Assembly: GCA_030950905.1 (NCBI GenBank)
Contig: JAUZQQ010000009.1
Span: 1 to 42,992, forward strand
Direction of reading: 5' to 3'
Length of the DNA stretch: 42,992 nt
From: Mariprofundaceae bacterium
Lineage (GTDB): Bacteria; Pseudomonadota; Zetaproteobacteria; Mariprofundales; Mariprofundaceae
Position numbers and translations under genes: made by a program. Shown piece after piece: positions 1 through 9,000 of this stretch (position 1 is its first letter; every line of letters begins with the position of its first letter). The notes below the pieces were generated by a model. The model did no database searches. It had not been told where the DNA came from and saw only the letters and a list, made by a program, of their open reading frames with translations.

Positions 1-2427
1 GTTAAAGGCCTATACAAGTTGATTTATAGAGAGGCGCCTGAGATTCGAGAGGATGGGGTATTGAACCTGATTATTCTCACCGAAGCACTATTCAAGATGA
101 GTACCATCGGCTTCAATTATGACGACCTTCACCTATTAACCATGGCTGTTGATCAAGATATCTACCTGAAAAATGATTATTATTATGATCTTGCCATTAA
201 ACTACTCGATGACTGGCGGGTAGAACGAAGTTATGGGAGGCGTGCGCGTTATGTCTTTCGCCCCCACATCAAAGCTGCTATAACCATCCTATCCAATAGA
301 TTTCGAGATGAAGCCGTCTGCTTTAAATTCGAGAAGCGCGATTTTAAAAAACTTATGGATTATTACTCTGGGCTGGATAGTCAGCTATCATCGCTAGATG
401 TGAACGCCCGCACATCATCTCTGCGTGTGCAAGCAGGGCTAGGACGCTTATCGATGTTGATCGGTGATTCCAATTCCGCGATTGAATTTCACAAAAAGAC
501 AGTTCGTTTAGGTAATGCTTATATCAACGCTGAAAAAAGTTCAAAAATAGTCGTTGGGAGTTTTCGACTGATTGGTCATATCATGGCTGACAGTTTCTTG
601 GAACTTGGTTATATCACCGAATGCAAAGAGCGTTATCGAGAGGCGATGTCATTTTATTCTGCAGCTTATTTTGTCTCCAAGGCAGCCCGAAGAGATTATA
701 ATAAAACAATTGATAAAGTACTGGAGTTTATCCCTACTAACAGTGAAGATCATTCTTCTGATGCAGGGGATACCCTTACTTCGATTAAAGCAGATATGGG
801 AGCAATTTTTTACATCAGTGAAGAGGGGATTGATGCACTCAATCACATGGCTTATCTACTCTGGAAGCTGGGGAAAATAGATTCAGCCAAAAGGTTGTTT
901 CAACATGCCGTCGCGCTCTCAGAAAAAAAATACAACCCTTATAAATCGGCTTCACAATATATCTTATTTGGCTATTTTCTTTTCAACATTAATCAGCTTA
1001 AAGAAGCAAAAAAAATATTCAAGAAAGTCTTTCATAAGCCCGACGAAAACAACCTTCCTGTGCAACTGGTTAATGCAGCCAGGGAAGGTTATGCCTATTG
1101 TTGTCAATGTAATGATCTTGAATATGAAGGTGCTCAAAAAGTTTTAAAGCCTATCTTTGGCAGTATGGATTCAAAAAGGAGCATCCAAAGTATTTTTTCT
1201 GCCAAATGCCATTTACTTCGTGTTCATCAGGCATCGTTGCAAACAAATGGTGAAACCCATGATAATGATTACGTCCGTTTGGTTAACAATACCGTTATGT
1301 TAATGAATAATTACAAAGAAGAATTCGAAAATGATGTGTCGGTTCGAATGTCACAGTATTTCTATGCTCAGGTAGCCTATGGGTTCTTTTCTGTGATGGA
1401 ATCAAATGTTAGTGACTTCTTTTCTAGTGAAAGTAATCCAAGTAAAGATGATATAAGTGCCAATGCATTCAATTTTATTGACCGATGCTCATCATTTTTT
1501 CTGACTGCTATTGAAAACTGTAAGATTTCATTAAAAAGCATTAAAGAGCAGGATGGCTACCTTGACTCCGCTAATCATTTTATAACAATTTTCAAACCAA
1601 AAGATCAAGAAAAAAATCCTATGCTACCAGACCAATGTTTTAATATGCTGAGGCTGTGTAAAACATACATAGCCAAAAATCGATATAAAACTAATACCAT
1701 TACCTCTCGAAGAATTGCTTTAAGCGAAGTCTATTTTATCATAGAGCAAATACTTCTCCAAGCATATCGGAAAATGCAAATGCATACATTTGTTTCAACA
1801 TCGGTAGATAATGCTGCTATTATGGGAATATTTTATTTTCAGGTAAGTCGAATTAAAGTTCCCATGGATGGAATAGACTTGGAAAGAAGGCGTGCTGCTG
1901 CAAATAAGGCAAAAGAGTTTTTTAAGCTATCATTAAAGAAAAAGGCTATACGCCACCTGCCGAACCAATGCCATTATGAGGCAATCAGTCATCTTTTTCT
2001 GGGTGACTTAGAAGACCCCAATTTTGTTGATACTGAAATAGACAATGAAATAGCTGATTTCAATAAATGGAAAGATGATCAGATAAAACATTATGCTTTC
2101 TTTCTTCACGTGCTGGCTAATGATTTTGAGGCAAGCTTTGCCCGAATACCATTATCCAGAGAGGTGAAGCTCAGGGAGTCCACCCTACTACCCAGAGAGC
2201 ACATGCACGTAACGGCTCGAAACCGATGCCGTTTACGTCACTGGCTTTCTGGGCATTTAACCCATAAAGAGATAAACTTGGATGATTTCAAGAAGGCGCG
2301 AAAGCTGGTGTCATACCTGCGTGGAATGGCCAATAGTGTCTCCCCAACGGGAAAAGAAGAGCATCCATTAATCAAAGAGGTGAAGCTTTGGAGAGAAGTG
2401 ATTATACAAAATCCATCTTCAACGTGA
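1..2427 (+). CDS. Large helical-repeat (TPR-like) protein, 5' end outside window
   Basis: The frame is open to the first base of the window, so the gene probably begins upstream; the earliest internal start is a TTG at 19, with no clear ribosome binding site in view. About 800 residues are visible. They are almost entirely helical, with TPR-like stretches around residues 130-340, for example ALNHMAYLLWKLGKIDSAKRLF and a following YFLFNINQLKEAKKIF segment. No signal peptide, membrane segment or catalytic motif is visible. The first 100 residues might be the end of a winged-helix or linker region of a larger protein such as a STAND-type ATPase, but that is a guess. The gene ends in a 9-base convergent overlap with the M23 peptidase gene. 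Its codons look more AT-rich than those of the neighbouring core genes (by eye). I do not recognise the family. Confidence 0.7.
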   Translation, partial: VKGLYKLIYREAPEIREDGVLNLIILTEALFKMSTIGFNYDDLHLLTMAVDQDIYLKNDYYYDLAIKLLDDWRVERSYGRRARYVFRPHIKAAITILSNRFRDEAVCFKFEKRDFKKLMDYYSGLDSQLSSLDVNARTSSLRVQAGLGRLSMLIGDSNSAIEFHKKTVRLGNAYINAEKSSKIVVGSFRLIGHIMADSFLELGYITECKERYREAMSFYSAAYFVSKAARRDYNKTIDKVLEFIPTNSEDHSSDAGDTLTSIKADMGAIFYISEEGIDALNHMAYLLWKLGKIDSAKRLFQHAVALSEKKYNPYKSASQYILFGYFLFNINQLKEAKKIFKKVFHKPDENNLPVQLVNAAREGYAYCCQCNDLEYEGAQKVLKPIFGSMDSKRSIQSIFSAKCHLLRVHQASLQTNGETHDNDYVRLVNNTVMLMNNYKEEFENDVSVRMSQYFYAQVAYGFFSVMESNVSDFFSSESNPSKDDISANAFNFIDRCSSFFLTAIENCKISLKSIKEQDGYLDSANHFITIFKPKDQEKNPMLPDQCFNMLRLCKTYIAKNRYKTNTITSRRIALSEVYFIIEQILLQAYRKMQMHTFVSTSVDNAAIMGIFYFQVSRIKVPMDGIDLERRRAAANKAKEFFKLSLKKKAIRHLPNQCHYEAISHLFLGDLEDPNFVDTEIDNEIADFNKWKDDQIKHYAFFLHVLANDFEASFARIPLSREVKLRESTLLPREHMHVTARNRCRLRHWLSGHLTHKEINLDDFKKARKLVSYLRGMANSVSPTGKEEHPLIKEVKLWREVIIQNPSST

Positions 2428-3318
2428 TTGCTTGAGTTTATAAGGTCTATCAGCCATGGGAGATTCAGCGTTCCCCTTCAATAAACTCATGGGATTTACC
2501 CTCGCCGTGCCAAAATGTACGCCCCAATGGACATGGGGGCCTGTGGAGCGACCTGTTTGCCCAACGGTGCCGAGTTTTTGCCCTGTTTTGATCCATTCAC
2601 CTTGCTTTACGGCAAAATTATTCATGTGACAATAAACCGATACAAGCCCGTTACCATGACCTATAACCACCGTATTTCCATTTAAAAACATCGCTTCACG
2701 CAACAAAATTTTACCGCCCAGTGGTGCGAGCAGGGGCGTTCCTTTGGCAGCAGCAATGTCTACCCCTGAATGGGGAGATTTGGCCTTGCCGTTGACATAA
2801 CGCTGCGCCCCAAACGGAGTCGAAACAATACCTTGCACAGGCAGGCCATTCATTTTGATCTCAGGGCTTGCATCAACATTCATGCTGTAAGTTTGGCGCA
2901 GCATTTTTTGATCGTGATGGATGCGTTTTACCGCCTTGGCATCAAATTGGGACATGCTTTTTTTTACCGTAATGCGTGAGATACGAAAAGAACCTGCCTG
3001 AACCAATAAATCATCCGTGTATTTTTTTTTGCCCTGCCAAACAATAGGGTAATGCCCCGCCTTCTTTTTTAAATCAACACCAATCCAGCCCCGCAGACCA
3101 CCGCCAGCGATGGGTTTGACGGGCCACTGCTGACCAAAACATGTTAATGTCGCAGTATCATCAATGCCTGTGAGTGTTACTTCGATCACATCTCCCTGCA
3201 CCGCATGCCATGATGCAGCATCAGCATGGTTCGCATAAAGCATCAAAAACACAGCCATGAATGGTAAAAAATACCATTGATTAACCCTCAGTTTTTTGGT
3301 TTTTATGAAGTTGTTCAA
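2419..3318 (-). CDS. Exported M23-family (LytM-like) metallopeptidase
   Basis: A 299-residue protein with an N-terminal basic stretch and hydrophobic core (about residues 15-34) ending near ADA-A, a likely Sec signal peptide. The C-terminal half is an M23 domain: HSGVD gives zinc ligands H183 and D187, and the later H231 and HVH at 262-264 complete the active site. All expected ligands are present, so an active peptidoglycan endopeptidase is likely; catalytically dead LytM activators usually lose these residues. Residues 35-150 form an all-beta region resembling the N-terminal domain of DUF3520/LytM-type peptidases, which is less certain. The start lies inside the end of xseA (38-base overlap), which suggests translational coupling. 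It is the last gene of the minus-strand block and would act in the periplasm on cell-wall cross-links. Confidence 0.9.
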   Translation of the reverse strand: MNNFIKTKKLRVNQWYFLPFMAVFLMLYANHADAASWHAVQGDVIEVTLTGIDDTATLTCFGQQWPVKPIAGGGLRGWIGVDLKKKAGHYPIVWQGKKKYTDDLLVQAGSFRISRITVKKSMSQFDAKAVKRIHHDQKMLRQTYSMNVDASPEIKMNGLPVQGIVSTPFGAQRYVNGKAKSPHSGVDIAAAKGTPLLAPLGGKILLREAMFLNGNTVVIGHGNGLVSVYCHMNNFAVKQGEWIKTGQKLGTVGQTGRSTGPHVHWGVHFGTARVNPMSLLKGNAESPMADRPYKLKQSR

Positions 3319-4579
3319 TATTCACCCCTGCTTGCCCATCATGAAAACATACACGCAATGTTTGCCCTACGTGTAGGTCTGCAAGGTGGCTATAAATTTT
3401 TCCAGCATCATCTTGTACAATGGCATAACCACGCTGCAATACGTGCCAAGGGTTCATGCTGTGCAATTGACTGTGCAATGCTTGCCATCGCTGACGTGCA
3501 TGGACAATACGTTGTTGTACATTGGGTGCAAGGCTTTGCCGTGCATGAAACAATTTGAGGCGTTGCTGCCCTGTAATGCGTGCTGCATGGTGGTGCAACA
3601 ATTCTTGCTGACGTTCTGATTGATGATGGCGATCATCGTGTTCATGGTTAAGTGTATGCCGCAATACATCGCGTTGATGCATGAGCTGGACACGGTATTG
3701 CCCTGTTTGATGCAACATCAGCGTTTGCCATTGACGCATCATGGGGATTTTTTGGCGCAGCTCTTGCCGTGAAGGGCAACATAATTCGGCAGCATTCGAT
3801 GGCGTGGCAGCACGGAGGTCGGCGGCGAAATCAACCAAGGTGCTGTCAATCTCATGGCCAATACCGGTGATTATAGGAATACCACAATCGACCACGGCTT
3901 TAACCACAGATTCATCGTTAAAACACCACAAATCTTCCAAGCTGCCACCACCACGAACCAATAAGATGATATCGGCATCCGTTTGGTGTTGTACACGAAA
4001 GATGGCGCGAACTATCGCCGTTGGCGCGGCATTACCTTGCACCAAACACGGTGACAACGTGATTTTCAACCAGCCAGGGCGTGAGTTTAATACTTTGTAG
4101 ACATCCTGTAAGGCTGCCGCAGTGGCAGATGTTACCACGGCAATATGCTTAGGTAATGTGGGCAAACCACGTTTACGCGCCGCATCAAACCAACCACGGG
4201 CAGCGAAATGCTGCTTGCGTTGTTCCAGTGCCATCGCCAAATGGCCTTCACCCATCGCTGTAATTTGCGTGACCACAAGGGTGTACGTGCCACGGGGTGC
4301 ATACACATTAATATGACCCATGAAAATAAAAGCATCGCCTTCTTTGGGCATCACACGCAAACGCATTACCGAAGAACGCCAAACAACCGCAGAAATAGCC
4401 GCATGTTCATCTTTAATGGTAAAATACACATGCCCCGAACGGGCATTCGTAAGGCGGGAGACTTCACCGATGATACGCAAACCATGAAACCCTGCTTCCA
4501 AAAATTCTTTAATGTGCGCGGTTAATGTTGCAACGCTTAATGGCGCATCGGTTTGTATGTGTTGATCGTTAAGGTTCAT
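3281..4579 (-). CDS. xseA: Exodeoxyribonuclease VII large subunit
   Basis: XseA with XseB degrades single-stranded DNA from both ends in the cytoplasm. The 432-residue product has an N-terminal OB-fold (about 14-110), where IIGEVSRLTNARSGHVYFTIKD is the family signature. The catalytic domain carries D159, R209 in RGGGSLEDLWCF, and H242/D245 in GHEIDSTLVDFAADLRAATP, matching the catalytic residues known for E. coli XseA. The usual TSPTGAAIRD stretch reads TSATAAALQD here, so the Pro and first Gly are lost but the Asp is kept. The C-terminal part (270-400) is a His/Gln-rich coiled-coil region, as expected for binding many XseB copies. No xseB is seen in this window. Its start overlaps the end of phoU by 11 bases. 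Confidence 0.96.
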   Translation of the reverse strand: MNLNDQHIQTDAPLSVATLTAHIKEFLEAGFHGLRIIGEVSRLTNARSGHVYFTIKDEHAAISAVVWRSSVMRLRVMPKEGDAFIFMGHINVYAPRGTYTLVVTQITAMGEGHLAMALEQRKQHFAARGWFDAARKRGLPTLPKHIAVVTSATAAALQDVYKVLNSRPGWLKITLSPCLVQGNAAPTAIVRAIFRVQHQTDADIILLVRGGGSLEDLWCFNDESVVKAVVDCGIPIITGIGHEIDSTLVDFAADLRAATPSNAAELCCPSRQELRQKIPMMRQWQTLMLHQTGQYRVQLMHQRDVLRHTLNHEHDDRHHQSERQQELLHHHAARITGQQRLKLFHARQSLAPNVQQRIVHARQRWQALHSQLHSMNPWHVLQRGYAIVQDDAGKIYSHLADLHVGQTLRVCFHDGQAGVNIEQLHKNQKTEG

Positions 4580-5270
4580 CGTCTGCCAACATACGGGCTA
4601 CAGCATCGTGGTTCACATGGCGTATGTCATGGGCACGAATGATATAAATCACCATTTCTGCTACATTCGTAGCATGGTCAGCAATACGCTCTAAATTTTT
4701 AGCGGTTGCAGAAATCATGATGGAGTTGCTAATATCGCGTGGGTCTTCCATCATGTAGGTTAATGCTTCGCGGTACAATGCCTTGTATAAATCATCCACC
4801 CGCCGATCGTTTTTGATCACATCCATCGCCAAATCAACATCGTTGCGAGAGAAAGCATCCAGCGCATTGCCCACTTGTTGTAGAACACGCTCATGCATCA
4901 CTTCAAGGTTTGAGTAATGGCGCGGAAATATATGGATGTTTTGCAACACTTGTTCGGCAATTCCCTTGGTTAAATCACCCATTCGCTCAAGATCAGTGAC
5001 CACCTTGCTCGCCCCCATAATGGCGCGAAAATCACGGATGACGGGTTGGCGACGAACCAAAATATCACGAATCAATTCATCGCAGCGAACTTCTAAGGCA
5101 TTAATGACTGCATCATCTTGAATGACGGATTCTGCCAAATCTTCGTCATGTTCAAGCATTGCCTGCATGGCATTTCGAATCGCTTTTTCGACCATTCCCC
5201 CCATCAACAATACGTATTCACGCACTTTGCCCAATTCTTGGTCAAACTTTCGCATGGTATGTTGTGCCAT
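4569..5270 (-). CDS. phoU: Phosphate-signalling protein PhoU
   Basis: A 233-residue protein of typical PhoU length, made of two repeated three-helix bundles. Each half carries the acidic metal-binding type motif: TDLERMGDLTKGIAEQ near residues 90-105 and KNLERIADHATNVAEMVIY near 190-208. PhoU couples the PstSCAB phosphate transporter to the PhoR kinase, repressing the Pho regulon and limiting phosphate uptake. Here no pst or pho genes adjoin it, which is unusual because phoU commonly closes a pst operon. It starts directly next to the hflX stop codon (no intergenic base) and overlaps xseA, so it appears embedded in the housekeeping block. No separate promoter is evident. Confidence 0.95.
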   Translation of the reverse strand: MAQHTMRKFDQELGKVREYVLLMGGMVEKAIRNAMQAMLEHDEDLAESVIQDDAVINALEVRCDELIRDILVRRQPVIRDFRAIMGASKVVTDLERMGDLTKGIAEQVLQNIHIFPRHYSNLEVMHERVLQQVGNALDAFSRNDVDLAMDVIKNDRRVDDLYKALYREALTYMMEDPRDISNSIMISATAKNLERIADHATNVAEMVIYIIRAHDIRHVNHDAVARMLADDEP

Positions 5271-6542
5271 CTACCACACTTCATCTTTTTTTATACAGCC
5301 CAATGCCGTCGCATAACGCAGCGGTAATTGCACCGTCATCTGTATGTATTCATCGTCCGTTTGTTGGGCGATAACCACACCTTTTTCATGGCACAGCGCC
5401 AAGGTTCGACCATCACTTACTGGGATTTTCAGCGTATAAGTGGGCATACTTTTTTGTAACCACCGTTGCAACAATGCTTGCAAATCTTCAATACCACGGC
5501 CATCAAGTGCCGACAGTGCCAAGCGACTTCCGTGAATGTTTTCTGTAATATGGGATGTTACATGCGGCGTTAAATCACATTTGTTTAAGACTTCGACAAC
5601 GATGGGCATACCATCACCTTGCAGCCCCATTTGTTCCAAGGTTTGTTCAACCACTTGTTTTTGCATGGTTGCTTCAGGGTCAGCAATATCACGAACATGA
5701 AGAATAAGGTCGGCCTCCACCACTTCTTCTAATGTGGCGCGAAAAGCATTCACGAGTTCATGGGGAAGGTCTTGCACAAAACCAACCGTATCGGACAACA
5801 TTAATGATAAACCGTTGGGCAGTTCTAATTTGCGCAAGGTAGGGTCAAGCGTGGCAAACAATTGATTGGCCACATGCACATTGGATTGACACAAGCGATT
5901 GAACAATGTGGACTTTCCTGCATTGGTATAACCGACCAATGCCACGGTCTGCACGGCATTTCGCTCGCGCCCAGCCCGTTGCGTAGCGCGCATTTTGCGC
6001 ACTTGCTTTAAATCTTTTTCCAAACGCTGAATACGATCACGGATCATGCGACGATCCAACTCAATCTGCCGCTCTCCAGGGCCACCTAAAAAACCATGGC
6101 CACCCCGTTGCCGTTCCAAATGTGTCCAAGAGCGCACCAAGCGTCCCAATTGATAATTTAAACTCGCCAATTCTACTTGCAACCCACCTTCACGGGTACG
6201 CGCACGACTGGCGAAAATTTCTAAAATCAAACCCGTTCGATCCACGACTTTCACCGACCATGCAGTTTCTAGGTTGCGCTGTTGCACTGGCGATAATTGA
6301 TGATCAACAAAAGCAACATCAGCCTCTTCTGCGACAATAAAATCACCAATCTGTGTGACTTGACCTGCACCAAACAGGGTGCTGGGAACAATTTGTCGAA
6401 TGTTCATTTCTTGACCGCCCACCCGTTCACAATGGCTCGCTGCAACAAGTTGTTCAAATTCATTGCGTCTCGCCAGCCACGCACTATCAACACGAGCAGA
6501 ACTCGGAAGACGCGGATGAATGCTGACCGCTCGATCAGCAAT
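5271..6542 (-). CDS. hflX: Ribosome-associated GTPase HflX; start codon probably non-canonical
   Basis: HflX is a GTPase that splits stalled or heat-damaged ribosomes. The product contains the HflX glycine-rich signature (LVRSWTHLERQRGG...FLGGPGERQIELDRR), Walker A GYTNAGKST, G3 DTVGF and G4 NKCD. The first ATG/GTG/TTG in frame is a GTG at 6420-6422 (383 residues). That would remove about 40 residues that read like a normal HflX N-terminus, including RAVSIHPRLP and EFEQLVAAS aligned to the family pattern RALLV...EFESLV. The frame remains open back to 6617 with no ATG, GTG or TTG in it. The extension to an ATT codon at 6540-6542, six bases after the miaA stop, would give 423 residues, close to the 426 of E. 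coli HflX. I annotate this longer form as inferred; ATT or CTG initiation, or coupling to miaA, is the open point. Confidence 0.88.
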   Translation of the reverse strand: MADRAVSIHPRLPSSARVDSAWLARRNEFEQLVAASHCERVGGQEMNIRQIVPSTLFGAGQVTQIGDFIVAEEADVAFVDHQLSPVQQRNLETAWSVKVVDRTGLILEIFASRARTREGGLQVELASLNYQLGRLVRSWTHLERQRGGHGFLGGPGERQIELDRRMIRDRIQRLEKDLKQVRKMRATQRAGRERNAVQTVALVGYTNAGKSTLFNRLCQSNVHVANQLFATLDPTLRKLELPNGLSLMLSDTVGFVQDLPHELVNAFRATLEEVVEADLILHVRDIADPEATMQKQVVEQTLEQMGLQGDGMPIVVEVLNKCDLTPHVTSHITENIHGSRLALSALDGRGIEDLQALLQRWLQKSMPTYTLKIPVSDGRTLALCHEKGVVIAQQTDDEYIQMTVQLPLRYATALGCIKKDEVW

Positions 6543-6547
6543 AGATG

Positions 6548-7459
6548 TTAATGTTTCGGTATCGTATGTGATAATAAATAGTCCCCAATAACGGCAGTGT
6601 CGCCGATAATATCGGCATCAAGTTGATGGCGAAACCATGTTTCTTGTCGCTTGGCATAACGCCGTGTTGCCGTGATGCCATCGGCAATCGCTGTGGCTTT
6701 ATCGCATGTTCCCGCAAGATAATCCAAGCATTGGCGATAACCAACGGCGCGTTTGCTTGGGTGTTTGCCATCACAGGCGGAGTTTTTAAGCATGGACACT
6801 TCATCCAGCCAACCCATGTCCATCATTTGGTGAAAACGCACAGCCAAGTCATCGCGCAATTGAATGCGCGGCTTTTGTAACCACAACAGCGTACAATGAA
6901 TGGGTGGCAAAAGATTCTCTTTTTGCTGCCAAACACTCAAAGCAATGCCTGTCGCTTCAAAAACAGTCAAAGCCCGCAATACACGTTGACCATCACCCTT
7001 TGCCAAGCGAGCAGCCGTCGTGGCATCCACCTTTTGCAAGATAGCATGCATGGCGGCATGGCCTTCTGTTTCTAGTCGTTCGTTAAAGTGTTTGCGAATG
7101 GCTGCGTCCACAGAAGGAATATCAGCAATGCCTGACAATAAGGTGCGCAAATAAAACCCTGTGCCACCACAAATCAAGGGGGTGCGTCCCGCAATGTTTT
7201 CGCTGGCAATGCAATCCCGCGCAGCACGCGCCCAGTCAGCCGTGGAATAGACGTGGGGTAAATCAACACAATCAAGCAAAACATGGCGCGCCCGTGTTTG
7301 TTCTGCCTGTGTTGCTTTTGCTGTGCCTATGTTTAAACCTTTGTAGACCTGCATTGAGTCACAGGTAATAATGCAATTGCCCGTTTGTTCTGCCCAAGAT
7401 TGTGCCAATGCAGACTTCCCCGTTCCTGTTGCACCCACCAAGGCCATTGCTTTTAGCAT
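6548..7459 (-). CDS. miaA: tRNA dimethylallyltransferase
   Basis: MiaA transfers a dimethylallyl group to N6 of A37 in tRNAs reading UNN codons. The 303-residue product starts MLKAMALVGATGTGKSA, with the P-loop at residues 9-17. It continues with the substrate-binding CDSMQVYKGLNIGTAK and GGTGFYLRTLL. The frame is open 26 codons further upstream, but that extension overlaps ilvA and has no family similarity. The ATG at 7457-7459 has AAGGA about 10 bases ahead and gives the normal MiaA length, so I chose it. It lies 13 bases downstream of ilvA. In many proteobacteria miaA is followed by hfq and hflX; here hfq is missing and hflX follows directly. Confidence 0.96.
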   Translation of the reverse strand: MLKAMALVGATGTGKSALAQSWAEQTGNCIITCDSMQVYKGLNIGTAKATQAEQTRARHVLLDCVDLPHVYSTADWARAARDCIASENIAGRTPLICGGTGFYLRTLLSGIADIPSVDAAIRKHFNERLETEGHAAMHAILQKVDATTAARLAKGDGQRVLRALTVFEATGIALSVWQQKENLLPPIHCTLLWLQKPRIQLRDDLAVRFHQMMDMGWLDEVSMLKNSACDGKHPSKRAVGYRQCLDYLAGTCDKATAIADGITATRRYAKRQETWFRHQLDADIIGDTAVIGDYLLSHTIPKH

Positions 7460-7469
7460 GCGGATGTGT

Positions 7470-7474
7470 TCCTT
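7470..7474 (-). promoter_or_regulatory. Ribosome binding site deciding the miaA start
   Basis: AAGGA on the minus strand, about 10 bases before the ATG at 7459. It lies inside the ilvA 3' end and supports the short miaA form. Confidence 0.5.
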
Positions 7475-8996
7475 AGTGTTCAGTAGGCGATAAAAACAAC
7501 GCCAAAGCAGGGTTGTTGCTCTCTTCGGTATGGGCATAGTTCAAATGGTTTAAATAATCTGAAAATTCTGCCATACCTGCATTGGGAACTTCAAAACCTA
7601 CCAGCACACGACCATAAGCCGCGCCATGGTTACGGTAATGAAACAACGATATATTCCATCGCCCTGCCAATTTTTCTAAAAAATCCAACAAAGCAGATGG
7701 GCGTTCGGGGAACTCAAAGCGATACAAACGCTCCGATTGGGCAATTTGACATTGGCCACCAACCATGTGGCGGATGTGTAACTTGGCCAGCTCATTGTCC
7801 ATCAAGCTTAATACATTATAATCTTTTTTAACCAGCGTTTCTGTGATGGTTTTAACGTCTTTATTGCCTGTTATTTTAATGCCGACAAACACATGGGCTT
7901 CTTTGCGGGTAGACAGGCGGTAGTTAAACTCAGTGATAGCGCGCGCGCCCAAGGAGCCACAAAAATCAAGAAAACTTCCCGCTTTCTCTGGTATGGTTAC
8001 GGCAAACAACGCTTCTCGCCGTTCGCCTATTTCGGCACGTTCTGCAACATGACGCAAACGATCAAAGTTCATGTTTGCACCGCTGCAAATGCAAGCCAGT
8101 ATTTTATTTTCGCATGCTTGTGCAGCCACGTATTTTTTCATGCCTGCGACACTTAAAGCACCCGCAGGCTCCACAATCACCCGCTTTTCATCGTAGATGT
8201 CTTTGATGGCGGCACAGATCTCATCGGTATCGACCAAAATTATTGTATCAACATAGGCTTGCACCAGATCAAAGGTGCGTTTCCCCACTTGTTTGACCGC
8301 AACACCGTCAGCAAAAATACCCACTTGCTCCAATTGCACCCGTTTACCAGCCAGCATCGAATCATGCATGGCAGCGGCATCATAAGGTTCGACACCGATA
8401 ATTTTTGTTTTAGGCGACACTGCTTTGATGTAACAAGCGATGCCAGCAATCAAACCGCCGCCACCGACAGGTACAAACAAAGCATCAAAATCATGGGGCG
8501 TTTGACGCATCATTTCAACGGCAATGGTTGCTTGGCCAGCTATGACCAAAGGATCATCGTAGGGATGAATAAAGCTCATGCCTGTTTGCTCACACAAAAG
8601 CATGGCGTGGGCATGGGCATCCGAGTACGAGTCACCAGCCAATATCACTTTCGCACCGTAAGAAGCCACAGCTTTCACCTTGATCTCAGGTGTTGTTGTT
8701 GGCATTACGATGACTGCTTCTAACTGCAACGCTTTCGCTGACATTGCCACACCCTGCGCGTGATTTCCTGCTGATGCACAGAGCACACCACAGGCCTTTT
8801 CTGCGGCTGTTAAATGGGCTATTTTATTGTATGCACCACGCAATTTAAATGAAAAAACAGGCTGCAAATCTTCGCGCTTAAGCCATACATTATTGTTGAT
8901 CCGCAAAGACAATGCAGGGGCATGTTGCAAGGGGGTTTCTTCGCAAATATCATAGACTTTGCTGGTGTTGATTAAATCAAGGTACGCTTTATTCAT
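7473..8996 (-). CDS. ilvA: Threonine dehydratase, biosynthetic
   Basis: IlvA deaminates L-threonine to 2-oxobutanoate, the first committed step to isoleucine. The chosen ATG gives 507 residues, near the 514 of E. coli IlvA, and lies four bases after the maeB stop; the longer open frame upstream lies over maeB and has no similarity. The PLP lysine is K51 in FSFKLRGAYNKI. The phosphate-binding glycine loop is PVGGGGLIAGI. The C-terminal third carries two ACT-like regulatory domains (about 330-507) with the feedback-site patterns EKAGSFLDF and ERPSALLDF, so isoleucine inhibition is expected. The other ilv genes seen here, ilvB and ilvH, are about 18 kb away on the other strand, so the pathway is split. 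Confidence 0.97.
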   Translation of the reverse strand: MNKAYLDLINTSKVYDICEETPLQHAPALSLRINNNVWLKREDLQPVFSFKLRGAYNKIAHLTAAEKACGVLCASAGNHAQGVAMSAKALQLEAVIVMPTTTPEIKVKAVASYGAKVILAGDSYSDAHAHAMLLCEQTGMSFIHPYDDPLVIAGQATIAVEMMRQTPHDFDALFVPVGGGGLIAGIACYIKAVSPKTKIIGVEPYDAAAMHDSMLAGKRVQLEQVGIFADGVAVKQVGKRTFDLVQAYVDTIILVDTDEICAAIKDIYDEKRVIVEPAGALSVAGMKKYVAAQACENKILACICSGANMNFDRLRHVAERAEIGERREALFAVTIPEKAGSFLDFCGSLGARAITEFNYRLSTRKEAHVFVGIKITGNKDVKTITETLVKKDYNVLSLMDNELAKLHIRHMVGGQCQIAQSERLYRFEFPERPSALLDFLEKLAGRWNISLFHYRNHGAAYGRVLVGFEVPNAGMAEFSDYLNHLNYAHTEESNNPALALFLSPTEH

Positions 8997-9000
8997 TGGT

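Noticed and set aside
3454-4525. Several long open frames on both strands over xseA
   Set aside because: They lie over a gene with full family motifs, have odd composition (Met/Cys/His-rich), and lack ribosome binding sites.
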